From NCBI GenBank assembly GCA_040830725.1, contig JBFOMG010000064.1, positions 1 through 64,000 on the forward strand: DNA of 64,000 nucleotides. Direction: 5' to 3'. This document shows positions 8,342 to 17,866 of the stretch, piece after piece. Numbering within the stretch: the stretch's first letter is position 1; the number at the start of each line of letters is the position of its first letter. The notes below the pieces were generated by a model, which made no database searches, was not told the DNA's origin, and saw nothing but the letters and a program-made list of their open reading frames with translations. Both the position numbers and the translations under genes were made by a program. Source of the stretch: JAWKWH01 sp040830725 (GTDB lineage Bacteria; Pseudomonadota; Alphaproteobacteria; Rhizobiales; Rhizobiaceae).

Positions 8342-9792
8342 GGGGTCGCTCCTTTGATAGCCGGGTAGAGGTTTCTCCAGCGCTCATGGGCGTCAGAAAA
8401 TGCCGCGGTCATGGTTCGATCGGGTTCGATAGATTGGGAAATCTGTGGCGGGGTGCAGATTGACAGAGGATCAGCATTCTCGGCAGCAATCAGGCCCAGC
8501 CGTGCCGCGCCGAATGCGGCGCCGTAGTCGCCATCTGCGGGCATATCCACGGTGATGTTGAGGGCAGTAGCAATCAATTTCAGCCAGTAGCTTGAACGGG
8601 AACCTCCACCTACGGCAATCACGCGTTCAAGATTGGTTCCGGTATCGCGCAACGCAGCCAGATTGTCAGCCAGGGCGAAGGCGACGCCTTCCAGTACGGC
8701 TTGTGTAAGCACCTTGCGGTCATGACCGTGTTCCAGACCCACAAAAGCACCGCGGATGGCGGCATCATTGTGCGGTGTGCGTTCGCCCGACAGATAGGGA
8801 AGAAATTGTGCGTGAGCCGGAGTTCGAAGCGTTTCGCCCAGTTCACCGGCCAAGGTATCAGGCGATGCGCCGGCAATGCCGGCATACCAATTCAGCGCGT
8901 CTGTTGCCGAAAGAATGACTCCCATCTGATGCCAGGTGTTCGGCAGTGCGTGGCAGAATGTATGCACTGCGCTTTCAGGATTAGGCAGATAGGCGTCATT
9001 GGCGGCAAACAGAACGCCGGATGTTCCAAGTGAGACAAAGGCTTGTCCGGCTGCAACTATTCCCATGCCGATGGCTGAAGCGGCATTGTCGCCGCCGCCG
9101 CCGGCGACAGGTATGCCCGGTTTCATGCCGTAGCGCTTAGCCAGTTCATCTCTCAAAAGGCCGCCTGGTGCGCAGCCTTCGACCAGGTGGGGCATCTGTT
9201 GGCGCAACAGGCCGCAATGCGCCAGCAGTTCGTCAGACCAGTCGCGCTTCGGGGTATCAAACAATGCGGTACCGGCGCTATCCGACATGTCTGAGACGAA
9301 CTCACCGGTCAGCCAAAAGCGAAGATAGTCCTTGGGCAGCAAGACCATCGCCAGATGGTCGAAGATTTCCGGTTCGTTGACACGCACCCACTCGACCTTC
9401 GGCGCGGTGAACCCGGGAAAGACTATGTTACCGGTAATCGCACGAAATCGCGGATCGTCATCCATGGCTGCCGCTTCTGCATGGCTGCGGGTATCGTTCC
9501 ATAGCATGCACGGCCTGAGGACGGCGCCGTCCTGATCCAGCAGTGTTGCGCCATGCATCTGACCGGAAAGACCAATTCCTCGCACCTCGGCAAGCGAGCC
9601 GCCGCGAAGATCGGCAACTTTGTTCATTACTTCCTGCGTTGCCCACATCCATTCGGCGGGATCTTGTTCGGACCAGCCAGAGTGTGGACGATCAACCTTC
9701 ATTGTATCGGTTGCCGATGCGACAACGTTTTGATCTTCGTCGATCAACAGCGCCTTGACACCAGACGTGCCCAGGTCGAGGCCGAGATACAT
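8338..9792 (-). CDS. xylB: Xylulokinase
   Basis: FGGY-family sugar kinase, 484 aa, which phosphorylates D-xylulose to xylulose-5-phosphate for the pentose phosphate pathway. The N-terminal phosphate loop is GLDLGTSGVKA. The substrate/active-site region includes SGQMHG and a GGGDNAASA adenosine-side motif near the middle, with GGGSRS in the C-terminal ATP-binding half. It ends in a 4-base overlap with xylA and begins 22 bases after xylG. The location between xylose import and xylA fixes the substrate with high likelihood. Confidence 0.96.
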   Translation of the reverse strand: MYLGLDLGTSGVKALLIDEDQNVVASATDTMKVDRPHSGWSEQDPAEWMWATQEVMNKVADLRGGSLAEVRGIGLSGQMHGATLLDQDGAVLRPCMLWNDTRSHAEAAAMDDDPRFRAITGNIVFPGFTAPKVEWVRVNEPEIFDHLAMVLLPKDYLRFWLTGEFVSDMSDSAGTALFDTPKRDWSDELLAHCGLLRQQMPHLVEGCAPGGLLRDELAKRYGMKPGIPVAGGGGDNAASAIGMGIVAAGQAFVSLGTSGVLFAANDAYLPNPESAVHTFCHALPNTWHQMGVILSATDALNWYAGIAGASPDTLAGELGETLRTPAHAQFLPYLSGERTPHNDAAIRGAFVGLEHGHDRKVLTQAVLEGVAFALADNLAALRDTGTNLERVIAVGGGSRSSYWLKLIATALNITVDMPADGDYGAAFGAARLGLIAAENADPLSICTPPQISQSIEPDRTMTAAFSDAHERWRNLYPAIKGATP

Positions 9793-9814
9793 TGTTGTTC
9801 CTCCGGGTTCCGGC

Positions 9815-10588
9815 TCAGGCTGCGATGGCGCCGGGACCAGGTTGAGCGCCGGGTGGGCATTTCCCGGCGATGATCATGCCGAGAATTTCGTCGTGGGTCA
9901 TGTCTTCGACATTACCTGTTCCCACAACCTGGCCGTTCTTCATCACGCAGATGCGGTCGGCCAGATCGGTCACATCGTGAAGATCGTGACTGATCAGGAA
10001 GATGCCAATTCCCTCTTCTTTCAGCTGTTTGATGAGATCAGCCACCTGCGCCGTTTCCTGTGGTCCGAGGGCGGCCGTTGGCTCGTCCATGATCAGGATG
10101 CGTGCGTTGAAGAGGATGGCGCGGGCGATGGCAACCGATTGCCGCTGGCCGCCGGAAAGCGATTTGACCGGCTCCTTGAAGCGCCGGAAGTTTGGATTGA
10201 GCCGGCCCATGACATTGCGGGCTTCCGCTTCCATCGCAACATCGTCGAGCGTACCCCACGCGGTACGCAATTCGCGGCCAAGATAAAGGTTGGCGGCGGC
10301 ATCGACGTTGTCGGCTAGCGCGAGCGTCTGATAGATCGTCTCGATGCCAAGGTCCTTGGCATCACGCGGATTGTCGATGTCAACCACTTCACCATTGACC
10401 AATATCTCACCATGGTCGCGGCGATAGGCGCCGGACAGGATCTTGATCAGCGTCGATTTGCCAGCACCATTGTGGCCAAGCAAGCCCATCACCTCGCCAG
10501 GGCGAAGATCGACCGAGGCATGGTCGACTGCCTTGATACCGCCGAACGCGATCGAGATGTCGCGCATTTCTACGAGTGGTGCGTCCAT
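9815..10588 (-). CDS. xylG: Sugar ABC transporter ATPase (xylose), single ATPase domain
   Basis: ATP-binding subunit of the xylose importer. Walker A is GHNGAGKST, the signature is LSGGQRQ, and Walker B is ILIMDEPTAAL. At 257 aa it has one nucleotide-binding domain, unlike the duplicated ~500 aa XylG of E. coli, so it should act as a homodimer. The start is taken as the ATG at 10588, which has a well-spaced GAGGTGA site; a GTG at 10597 is in frame but lies inside that ribosome site. It begins 10 bases after xylH stops. The symbol follows operon context. Confidence 0.9.
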   Translation of the reverse strand: MDAPLVEMRDISIAFGGIKAVDHASVDLRPGEVMGLLGHNGAGKSTLIKILSGAYRRDHGEILVNGEVVDIDNPRDAKDLGIETIYQTLALADNVDAAANLYLGRELRTAWGTLDDVAMEAEARNVMGRLNPNFRRFKEPVKSLSGGQRQSVAIARAILFNARILIMDEPTAALGPQETAQVADLIKQLKEEGIGIFLISHDLHDVTDLADRICVMKNGQVVGTGNVEDMTHDEILGMIIAGKCPPGAQPGPGAIAA

Positions 10589-10598
10589 TTCTTTCACC

Positions 10599-11999
10599 TC
10601 ACTTCACCCCGCGGCGATAGACCTGGTCCACCCAAACGGCGAACACAAGCACGGAACCGACCACGATATTCTGGTAAGCTGCAGGCAGGTTAAGCAGCGC
10701 CATTCCCGACTGGATTGACTGCATCATCAAGGCGCCAATCATGGCGCCGTAGATGGTGCCGATTCCACCGGCGAGCGACGTTCCACCGATGACGGCAGCA
10801 GCGATGACATAAAGTTCGTTCAACTGGCCAAGCGCGTTGGTAGCGGCGTCGAGTCGTGCCGACGAAATGATCGCCGAAATACCAACCAAAAAGCCCATGA
10901 GGGCAAATACCTTCACAGTGAGCCACTTGGTATTGATACCGGCAAGTTCTGCTGCTTCCGGGTTCCCTCCGACGGCGTAGATGTAACGGCCAAAGCGTGT
11001 TCGCGTTGCAATGAATGTCATGACGATACCGACGACTACGGCGATCATGACCGGCAGCGCGTAGCCTGTGTACTGGATCAGGCCCTCGGTGCAACGCACG
11101 ACCTTTTCCCCCGCCATGCAAATCGCGTCGCCGGCACGATTTTCTTCTCCGGCCGGTGGCGTGATTCCATTCGCCTCGGCATAGGAGCGCATCAGGCCGA
11201 ACGGCCAAGGATAGGAATTCAGTACTGCGGTGAAGCCGAGAACTACTGCGCTGCCAAGGCCGGCCAGCGTAAATTCCGCCCAAACCGGCCGCAGCGGGAA
11301 GTGAAAGCGTTTACGCTGCCGCCGACCATGAACAATGGCGACGATTATCACTCCACACGCGATAACAGCCAGTGTCCAGCTCCACATCGGTCCGAACCAG
11401 CCCGCCGGCGTATTGCCACCGATTATCTTGAATGTCTTGTCCATCGGCGCGACGGTCACGCCCTGAGCGACGAGGAACGCAGTGCCGCTGAATGCGATCA
11501 ATCCGCCCAATGTGACGATAAACGCCGGAATTTGAGCATAGGCGATAAGGAAACCGTTGAACGCGCCGACAAGCGTACCGAGCGCGAGCGCGGTCAAAAT
11601 GCCGATAATCCAGATGGAGGGATGCCCCACACCAAGCGAAGGGCCGAGTACGAACACCTGCATCACTGCAGAGACCACAGCGACCAGGCTGAGCATGGAG
11701 CCGACCGAAAGGTCGATATGACGCATGACGATAACCAGGACCATTCCGGTCGCCATGACTGCAATGGAAGAGGTTTGAACCAGCAACGTCCAAAGATTTC
11801 GCGGCGTCAGAAACGCGCCACCGAACAGGCCTTCGTTCGGACGAAGAATGCCGCTCCAGATATCGAATACGCACCATACAAACAGCAGTGCGGCGACCAT
11901 GCCAAGCATGCGCGTGTCGAGTTCTGTCGCCGACAGGAAGCGGTTTAATATCGATTTGTCTTCTGCGCTGGTTGCCGTATCCGCATTATTTTCGGACAT
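10599..11999 (-). CDS. xylH: Sugar ABC transporter permease (xylose)
   Basis: Inner-membrane permease of the ribose/xylose (BPD_transp_2) family, 466 aa, with about ten hydrophobic segments. The family segment RHIDLSVGSMLSLV lies near residue 90, and GGNPEAAELAGI in the cytoplasmic loop. A hydrophilic insertion of roughly 60 residues in the middle (around YAEANGITPPAGEE) carries two cysteines. The start is the ATG at 11999, preceded by GGGGGAGG; an in-frame start 14 codons upstream lacks such a site and would add polar residues. It lies between xylF and xylG in the same orientation. Confidence 0.92.
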   Translation of the reverse strand: MSENNADTATSAEDKSILNRFLSATELDTRMLGMVAALLFVWCVFDIWSGILRPNEGLFGGAFLTPRNLWTLLVQTSSIAVMATGMVLVIVMRHIDLSVGSMLSLVAVVSAVMQVFVLGPSLGVGHPSIWIIGILTALALGTLVGAFNGFLIAYAQIPAFIVTLGGLIAFSGTAFLVAQGVTVAPMDKTFKIIGGNTPAGWFGPMWSWTLAVIACGVIIVAIVHGRRQRKRFHFPLRPVWAEFTLAGLGSAVVLGFTAVLNSYPWPFGLMRSYAEANGITPPAGEENRAGDAICMAGEKVVRCTEGLIQYTGYALPVMIAVVVGIVMTFIATRTRFGRYIYAVGGNPEAAELAGINTKWLTVKVFALMGFLVGISAIISSARLDAATNALGQLNELYVIAAAVIGGTSLAGGIGTIYGAMIGALMMQSIQSGMALLNLPAAYQNIVVGSVLVFAVWVDQVYRRGVK

Positions 12000-12076
12000 A
12001 TCGCCTCCCCCTTGGAAAGTGTGCCGCCATCTCTCCGACACTGAAGAGTCAATTTAGCGGGCGATCACTTATAGCG

Positions 12077-12105
12077 ACCGCGCCAATTGCAAGCACTGGC
12101 GCGGT
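12077..12105. repeat. Stem-loop between xylF and xylH
   Basis: A perfect 9-base inverted repeat, ACCGCGCCA (12077-12085) and TGGCGCGGT (12097-12105), with an 11-base loop. It sits in the 134-base gap after xylF. No T-run follows on the minus strand, so it looks like an mRNA-stabilising or attenuating intercistronic hairpin, not a full terminator. Confidence 0.6.
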
Positions 12106-12133
12106 TAAGACTAAAAGAACATAGACGTTCTTG

Positions 12134-13171
12134 TCAGTCGCAGGCTGATACCGTGCCAGCTGCCACGCCTGCGCAAGCCTGTTCCTTGGAAATGTGACCT
12201 GCATCAATTGCGACCTGGATGTTATCCTTGGTGATCGGCGTTGGCTCCAGCAGAATAGAGTTCATCTCTACGCCCTTCTTACCGTCGGAGAATTTGCCTA
12301 CGCCTTCGATCGCGTCCATTGCGGTGCCGTTGGCAAGGGCAATGGCTGCTTTTGCTGCAACAGTTCCCAGATCGGTCGCGTTCTTCCACACCGACACGGT
12401 CTGCGTACCGAGTGCAACGCGATTGATCGCCGCCAGGTCGCCGTCCTGACCACCGACCGGGATGCCGGCCATGCCTTGTGCTTCAAGCGCCGCGACAACG
12501 CCAGACGCCATGCCGTCATTCTCGGACAGAACCGCATCGACTTCGTTGTTGGTCGAAGTCAGGCACTGTTCCATGTTCTTCTGCGCATTGTCGGGTTTCC
12601 AGCCGTCTGTAAATGTTTCGCAGACATTCTTGATCTTGCCGGAATCGAGGTCCTCCTTGAGGACTTCCATCATGCCCTGGAACAGGAAGGTAGCGTTCGG
12701 ATCGCCCTTGTCACCTTTGATAAACGCATAATTGCCTTCCGGCTGCGCTTTCCTGACTTCCCGCGCGATGATGCGGCCGACGCCGACATTGTCAAACGTG
12801 ATGTAAAGCGCGTTCGGATCCTCAAACTGGACGTCATAGGCGATTGACTTGATGCCGGCATCGTTGAGCTTGGCAATCGATGGCAGGATGGCATCGGAAT
12901 CAAAGGCCACGACAAGAATCACATCTGGATTTTGTGCGATCAGACCTTCAATGTCAGCGGCCTGCTTTTGGGCCGATCCTTGTGCGTCAGTTGAAATGTA
13001 AGTGTCGCCAGCTGCTTCAACCACTGCCTTGATGGCAGCTTCGTCGATTTTCCAGCGTTCCTCCTGGAACGTTTTCCAAGACACTGCGATTGTCTTGCCT
13101 TCTGCAAATGCCGAACTTGCAATGCCCGTTGCGAGCACTGCGCCAGCCAGCGCGATGATGAATTTTCTCAT
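12134..13171 (-). CDS. xylF: D-xylose ABC transporter binding protein
   Basis: Periplasmic sugar-binding protein (Peripla_BP_4 type), 345 aa, which delivers D-xylose to XylGH. The start is the ATG at 13171 with GGGAGGAAAAC upstream. It gives a textbook signal peptide (MRKFIIALAGAVLA..., cleavage near SAFA|EG). A longer reading frame of 32 extra codons is not supported. Family features include the DAQGSAQKQ segment and a GGQDGDLAAINRVALGTQTVSV-like C-lobe, typical of XylF and not of RbsB. It is the first gene of the operon, is followed by a hairpin, and is divergent from the ROK repressor. Confidence 0.93.
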   Translation of the reverse strand: MRKFIIALAGAVLATGIASSAFAEGKTIAVSWKTFQEERWKIDEAAIKAVVEAAGDTYISTDAQGSAQKQAADIEGLIAQNPDVILVVAFDSDAILPSIAKLNDAGIKSIAYDVQFEDPNALYITFDNVGVGRIIAREVRKAQPEGNYAFIKGDKGDPNATFLFQGMMEVLKEDLDSGKIKNVCETFTDGWKPDNAQKNMEQCLTSTNNEVDAVLSENDGMASGVVAALEAQGMAGIPVGGQDGDLAAINRVALGTQTVSVWKNATDLGTVAAKAAIALANGTAMDAIEGVGKFSDGKKGVEMNSILLEPTPITKDNIQVAIDAGHISKEQACAGVAAGTVSACD

Positions 13172-13269
13172 GTTTTCCTCCCAGTGCACTCTCACCGTTG
13201 CACCTAGATAGTTGAAATAAACCCTTTCCCATCCGCTATGAGGCAAATCGGGCTTTTCACGACCCATTA

Positions 13270-13284
13270 TTTCGAGGGTCGAAA
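13270..13284. promoter_or_regulatory. Candidate ROK (XylR) operator
   Basis: A perfect palindrome, TTTCGA-GGG-TCGAAA, lies in the 231-base divergent promoter region between xylF and the ROK repressor gene, about 100 bases upstream of xylF. ROK repressors bind dyads in such positions. No second copy was noticed nearby, so this remains a candidate. Confidence 0.4.
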
Positions 13285-13402
13285 AAAATAGTGACTCAAG
13301 ATGTAAGCTGTGTCAACATGAAAAAGGACCGAGGTGCTTGTCTGCGCAAATTGAATGATTGGTACAGTCGAAGATTGAAGCAGCAGGAGAGGATTTCCAA
13401 AG

Positions 13403-14665
13403 GTGGCGATTTCGCGATCAGATGATGTCCGGCTTAGCAATCAGCGAATTGTCCTCGCTGCTCTTCGGTCGCGCAACCCGATGTCGCGAACCGAACTTCG
13501 AACGGCTACGGGACTAAGTGCGGCAACTGTCACCGCAATTACCGGCGATTTGCTTGAGAACGGCTATCTGGTCGAAGCAGAACAAAAGAGCAATGGTGAC
13601 GCAGCCAACGAAACGAATGCCGTATCGAGGCGGGGCCGGCCGCAGGTTTCACTGGCTCTAAACCCCAAGGCGGCGAATGTCGCGGTACTCATATTGACGC
13701 ACAACAGGGTTTCTGCAGCAGTTGCGGATTACTCGGGCAAAGTACTAGTTGAAATGAGCAATTCGGTTGACACCCAGATGTTGGACCGGTCGGAGATCGT
13801 CCGGTACCTGGTGCAAATCCTTGAAACTGCGCTTGACAGGTCGCGTATCGCCAAGCCGGCATTGCGGCAGATCACGGTTGCTATCCAAGGTGTCAGCGAC
13901 GCGAAGGGGACCAAGATCCAGTGGTCCCCCATCATCGCCCACCGCGATCTTGAGATTGCAGATGAGTTGGAGCAGCGGTTTCAGGCGTCGGTCAAGGTCA
14001 CCAATGACGCCACGATGATTGCTGCGGCATTGCGGGAATTGGAGCCCGAACGGTTTGACCAATCGTTTGCTGCAATTTTGTTGGCACATGGCATTGGCAT
14101 GGGCCTTTATTGGAAGGGCCAGCCGTTCAGCGGGATTTGGTCTTCGGCCGCAGAATTTGGACATATGTGCTATATTCCCAACGGAGCCTTGTGCAGATGC
14201 GGCCGTCACGGTTGCATCGAGGCCTATGCCGGAGACTACGGAATTTGGCGAGCGGCCACCGGCGGCGATCCGAAGGTCATGCCAACTCGCAGCGTGGATA
14301 TGTCTGTGATGGCAGAGCTGGCTGCCCGCGCAAAGCAGGGTGACGAACGTGCCAACAAGGCCTATCAGGATGCCGGCGCCGCCCTCGGACACGGTTTGAG
14401 AAACCTTTTTGCGCTGCTGGATCCGTTCCCCGTCGCCTTTGTCGGATCGGGTGCAATCGCATTTGATCTGATGGAACCGATGATCCGGCGTTCCCTCGGC
14501 CTTCGAAACATCGGCCTGTCGCACAGCGATACCGAATTGTACTCGCGGACCGATGATGTGAGCCTCACCCAAAAGGGTGCGCTGGTGACTGCGCTTGCTG
14601 ATTGTGACAAGACTGTTCAGGGCTTTCGCGAGCCGGCTATCTTCGAGCATGCCAATGCAGGGTAA
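13403..14665 (+). CDS. xylR: ROK-family transcriptional repressor of the xyl operon
   Basis: Repressor of the ROK family, 420 aa. It has an N-terminal winged HTH (NPMSRTELRTATGLSAATV, residues ~25-45), then a sugar-kinase-like effector domain. The ROK zinc signature is visible as EFGHMCYIPNG followed by CRCGRHGCIE. The start is a GTG at 13403, with GGAGAGG about ten bases upstream. It is transcribed divergently from xylF, as in rhizobial xylose loci, and probably releases DNA when xylose is bound. The symbol is given by context. The gene's end overlaps the start of the di-haem protein gene by 11 bases. Confidence 0.87.
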   Translation: MAISRSDDVRLSNQRIVLAALRSRNPMSRTELRTATGLSAATVTAITGDLLENGYLVEAEQKSNGDAANETNAVSRRGRPQVSLALNPKAANVAVLILTHNRVSAAVADYSGKVLVEMSNSVDTQMLDRSEIVRYLVQILETALDRSRIAKPALRQITVAIQGVSDAKGTKIQWSPIIAHRDLEIADELEQRFQASVKVTNDATMIAAALRELEPERFDQSFAAILLAHGIGMGLYWKGQPFSGIWSSAAEFGHMCYIPNGALCRCGRHGCIEAYAGDYGIWRAATGGDPKVMPTRSVDMSVMAELAARAKQGDERANKAYQDAGAALGHGLRNLFALLDPFPVAFVGSGAIAFDLMEPMIRRSLGLRNIGLSHSDTELYSRTDDVSLTQKGALVTALADCDKTVQGFREPAIFEHANAG

Positions 14666-16085
14666 GCTTTTAACCGGCGTCATCGCCGTGCATTTGATTT
14701 CGATGGGACTTGCTTTTGCAGGGGACGCTGCGGTGAGCAAGCCCTGGATTGAGAGAGCGGTCCCCTTCCATCTCGACCGTTCCGCCTACACCGGCGACTT
14801 AGCGCTAGATGCGTTGCTGAAGCTAAGAGAGCACGGAGAAAGGCTGTTTGTATCGCAGTTTACCGACCTGGATGGGGTGGGCCGGCCGATGGCTACTCAG
14901 GCCATCATTCCCACAAAAAGACGCCGTCCCGGCCGCAGCCGCTTCCAAAGATTGGCAGGACTGGATGCCAATTCCTGCGCCAGTTGTCACAATGCGCCTA
15001 TCACAGGCGGGGCGGGTGATTTTACGGCCAACGTTTTTGTCTCAGAAGGATTTACCAACACTGATTTCGATACTGACGATCCGCAGTTTTCCAATGAGCG
15101 GAACACCAATCACCTGTTTGGAGCCGGATTGATCGAACTGCTGGCGCGCGAAATGAGCGTCGACCTGGCAGCAATTCGTTCCAGCGCCGCCAAATTGGCG
15201 CGCAAGTCGGGAATGGCTATCACACTACCGCTTGAATCGAAGGGTGTGTCATTCGGGCAAATTACCGTTGAGGCAGACGGCGTGGCAGACCTGTCAGGTG
15301 TCGAGGGTGTGGACACTGATTTGGTTATCCGGCCGTTCAGTCAAAAAGGGGTCATGACTTCGCTGCGCCAATTCACGATCAATGCCCTGAACCATCACCA
15401 CGGCATGCAAGCAACTGAACGGTTTGGCTCGCGATGGACCAGCGAAACCGATTTCGACGAAGACGGAATTGAAGATGAACTGAGCCCGGGAGACATTTCC
15501 GCTCTGGTCGCCTGGCAGGCGACGCTGCCTGCTCCTGTTGGCAATGAACCGGAAAACGAACTGTGGCGCCGTGCATCAGAAAAAGGCAGCCGGCAGTTCG
15601 ATAATATCGGCTGCAATGTATGTCACATTCGTGCGCTGCCGCTATCGTCTCTGCGGTTTGTTGATCCTGGCCCGCTTGATGCGGCCGGCACTTTGCGCAG
15701 CGGCGAAGATGGTGAAAATGCCGTCTATGACATTGAAATGCTGGAATGGGCGGCCACCCTGGAGCGCAACGAAGATGGACAATTCCTGGTGCCGCTCTTC
15801 GGAGATCTCAAACGGCATCGAATAGCCGATAACAGACACGCAGAGCTTGGTAATGAGCTGCTGGCGCAACGGTTTGTCGACAGAGATGTATTCATGACAG
15901 CAGAACTGTGGGGCGTTGGTTCAACCGCACCCTATGGGCACCGCGGCAACTATACGACGCTGGACGGAATTATTAGGGCCCATGGGGGCGCTGCATCGGA
16001 AGCTGCACGAGCCTACGAATCGATGGAGGAAGAGGACCGGGACGCATTGATCGCCTTCCTTAAAACACTGGTGATCAAGCAATGA
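14655..16085 (+). CDS. Exported di-haem c-type oxidoreductase (DUF1111-like)
   Basis: Predicted periplasmic protein, 476 aa, resembling the DUF1111/di-haem 'thiol oxidoreductase' family, related to MauG/cytochrome c peroxidases. It has a signal peptide at residues 1-22 (MQGK then a hydrophobic run ending LAFA) and two haem c sites, CASCH at 108-112 and CNVCH at 320-324. The usual family segments FGAGLIE and APYGHRG are present. The ATG at 14655 is chosen because it gives a compact signal peptide; another ATG lies two codons earlier. It overlaps the ROK gene end by 11 bases, and its stop overlaps the next gene by ATGA, indicating coupled translation. The substrate is unknown. Confidence 0.85.
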   Translation: MQGKLLTGVIAVHLISMGLAFAGDAAVSKPWIERAVPFHLDRSAYTGDLALDALLKLREHGERLFVSQFTDLDGVGRPMATQAIIPTKRRRPGRSRFQRLAGLDANSCASCHNAPITGGAGDFTANVFVSEGFTNTDFDTDDPQFSNERNTNHLFGAGLIELLAREMSVDLAAIRSSAAKLARKSGMAITLPLESKGVSFGQITVEADGVADLSGVEGVDTDLVIRPFSQKGVMTSLRQFTINALNHHHGMQATERFGSRWTSETDFDEDGIEDELSPGDISALVAWQATLPAPVGNEPENELWRRASEKGSRQFDNIGCNVCHIRALPLSSLRFVDPGPLDAAGTLRSGEDGENAVYDIEMLEWAATLERNEDGQFLVPLFGDLKRHRIADNRHAELGNELLAQRFVDRDVFMTAELWGVGSTAPYGHRGNYTTLDGIIRAHGGAASEAARAYESMEEEDRDALIAFLKTLVIKQ

Positions 16086-17776
16086 TGGCTGGTCGCTCAT
16101 CAGTCTTTGTTTCCGCGGCTGTGCTGACTTCGATAGCATGTTTGGCGGGCATTGCGATTGCCGATGAATCCAATGCCGGTGAAGCCACTCCAGGCAAGTT
16201 GACGATGGACGTTCCTGCAATGAAGGAAGTCGCCGCCAAGGCGGGGATCGATCAAAGCTATGAAGGACCATGGGAATATTTTGTAGGTGGCGGAGCGGCA
16301 GGTCTGGATTGCAATGGAGACCGGAAGACCGACCTGTTTATCGCCGGTGGCACCAATCCGGCAAAGCTCTATGTCAACCAGTCGACTTCCGGTGGTGATC
16401 TTCGATTTGCGAACAAGAAACTGGATTTGCCAGACAAGTTGCTGACAGGCGTGACAGGTGCCTATCCGTTGGATGTGGACAATGACGGCCAAAAGGATCT
16501 CGTGATTCTTCGTGTCGGACCCAACAAAATTCTGAAGGGCGGGCCGGATTGCAGTTTCACCGACGGATCCGGAATTCTTGCATTTGACGGCGGGCACGAT
16601 TGGACCACGGCATTTGCAGCTGTGTTCGAGCGTGGATCAAAACATCCTACACTGGCCTTTGGGAACTATGTTGACCGATCTGCGCCCGGTTCTCCCTGGG
16701 GAACGTGCCATGACAATTATCTGCATCGCCCTGGCATGGGTCCAAACGGAGATCTGGAATATTCTTCCAAGTATCCCCTTTCACCCGGATACTGTTCACT
16801 TTCGATGATTTTTACCGATTGGAACCGTTCCGGTCAGCCCAGTTTGAGAATGACCAATGACCGACAATATTACCGGGGCGGCGAAGAGCAGCTTTGGCGC
16901 GTCGAGCCCGGACGGTTTCCTCGTCCATACCGGCGTAGCGACGGCTGGCGGCGGATTTCAATCTGGGGCATGGGCATTGCAGAAGCTGATCTGGATGCGG
17001 ACGGGTTCCCGGAATATGCACTGACGTCGATGGGTGATACCAAACTGCAAACGCTCGATTCCGACGCCGAGGAGGGCCGGCCGGTTTACCGGGACATTGC
17101 ATATGAGAGGGGCGCAACGGCCCACCGCCCGTATACGGGTGAATCATTAAAACCTTCGACCGGGTGGCACGCCGAGTTTGCCGATTTCAACAATGATGGA
17201 AATCTCGATCTTTTCATTGCCAAGGGCAACGTCGAGCAAATGCCGGAATTTGCTTCCTTTGATCCCGACAATCTGTTGCTGGGTTCGGTGAGCGGCGAAT
17301 TCAGAGAGGCAGGCGAACCGGCCGGGATTGCCAAGGCCACCAAAGGGCGAGGCGCCGTCATTGACGATTTCAACCACGACGGTTTGCTCGACATGTTGAT
17401 CGTTAACCGGGGGTCGCCTGCGAGCCTGTTTCAAAACACCGGCGTACAATCCGGTTCGAACAAAAACCGTTTAATTCCTGCCGGAAACTGGCTGCAGATA
17501 GAGCTGCACCAGGACGGCTATAATCGGGATGCGGTTGGCGCGCGCATTTTGATCAAGAGCGGCAACAGCACACGAGTGCGAACTATCGCTGTTGGTGGTG
17601 GTCATGCGTCGGGAAGACTTGGTTTTGTGCACGCCGGGCTTGGCGTTGCAGAGAGAGCTGAGATCAGAATTCAGTGGCCTGATGGGGAGTGGAGCCCGCC
17701 TTACCGTGTATTTGCCAACCAGTTTGTGCGCATATCTCGCGGCGCACCGGCCGCACGCTACTGGATACCTTATTGA
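16082..17776 (+). CDS. Exported FG-GAP/VCBS repeat protein with ASPIC/UnbV domain (CRTAC1-like)
   Basis: Predicted secreted or periplasmic beta-propeller protein, 564 aa, with a signal peptide at about 1-28. At least five calcium-binding DxDxDG-type repeats are visible: DCNGDRKTDLF (~76), DVDNDGQKDLV (~131), DLDADGFPEYA (~303), DFNNDGNLDLF (~368) and DFNHDGLLDML (~429). The C-terminal ~470-550 region (GNWLQIEL..., VGGGHASGR..., IQWPDG) matches the ASPIC/UnbV domain. It is translationally coupled to the di-haem oxidoreductase by a 4-base overlap, so the two probably work as a pair outside the cytoplasm. The function is unknown. Confidence 0.85.
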   Translation: MMAGRSSVFVSAAVLTSIACLAGIAIADESNAGEATPGKLTMDVPAMKEVAAKAGIDQSYEGPWEYFVGGGAAGLDCNGDRKTDLFIAGGTNPAKLYVNQSTSGGDLRFANKKLDLPDKLLTGVTGAYPLDVDNDGQKDLVILRVGPNKILKGGPDCSFTDGSGILAFDGGHDWTTAFAAVFERGSKHPTLAFGNYVDRSAPGSPWGTCHDNYLHRPGMGPNGDLEYSSKYPLSPGYCSLSMIFTDWNRSGQPSLRMTNDRQYYRGGEEQLWRVEPGRFPRPYRRSDGWRRISIWGMGIAEADLDADGFPEYALTSMGDTKLQTLDSDAEEGRPVYRDIAYERGATAHRPYTGESLKPSTGWHAEFADFNNDGNLDLFIAKGNVEQMPEFASFDPDNLLLGSVSGEFREAGEPAGIAKATKGRGAVIDDFNHDGLLDMLIVNRGSPASLFQNTGVQSGSNKNRLIPAGNWLQIELHQDGYNRDAVGARILIKSGNSTRVRTIAVGGGHASGRLGFVHAGLGVAERAEIRIQWPDGEWSPPYRVFANQFVRISRGAPAARYWIPY

Positions 17777-17866
17777 CGATTCCGGATTTGGAGTTGCGAC
17801 AAGAATTGGCCGGTGATTACGATGGCAACTTTTGTCGGGATCAGATGGGAATGCCGCCAAAACCGG

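Noticed and set aside
13745..14740. A 331-codon open frame on the minus strand
   Set aside because: Antisense to the ROK repressor, whose zinc signature and HTH are intact.
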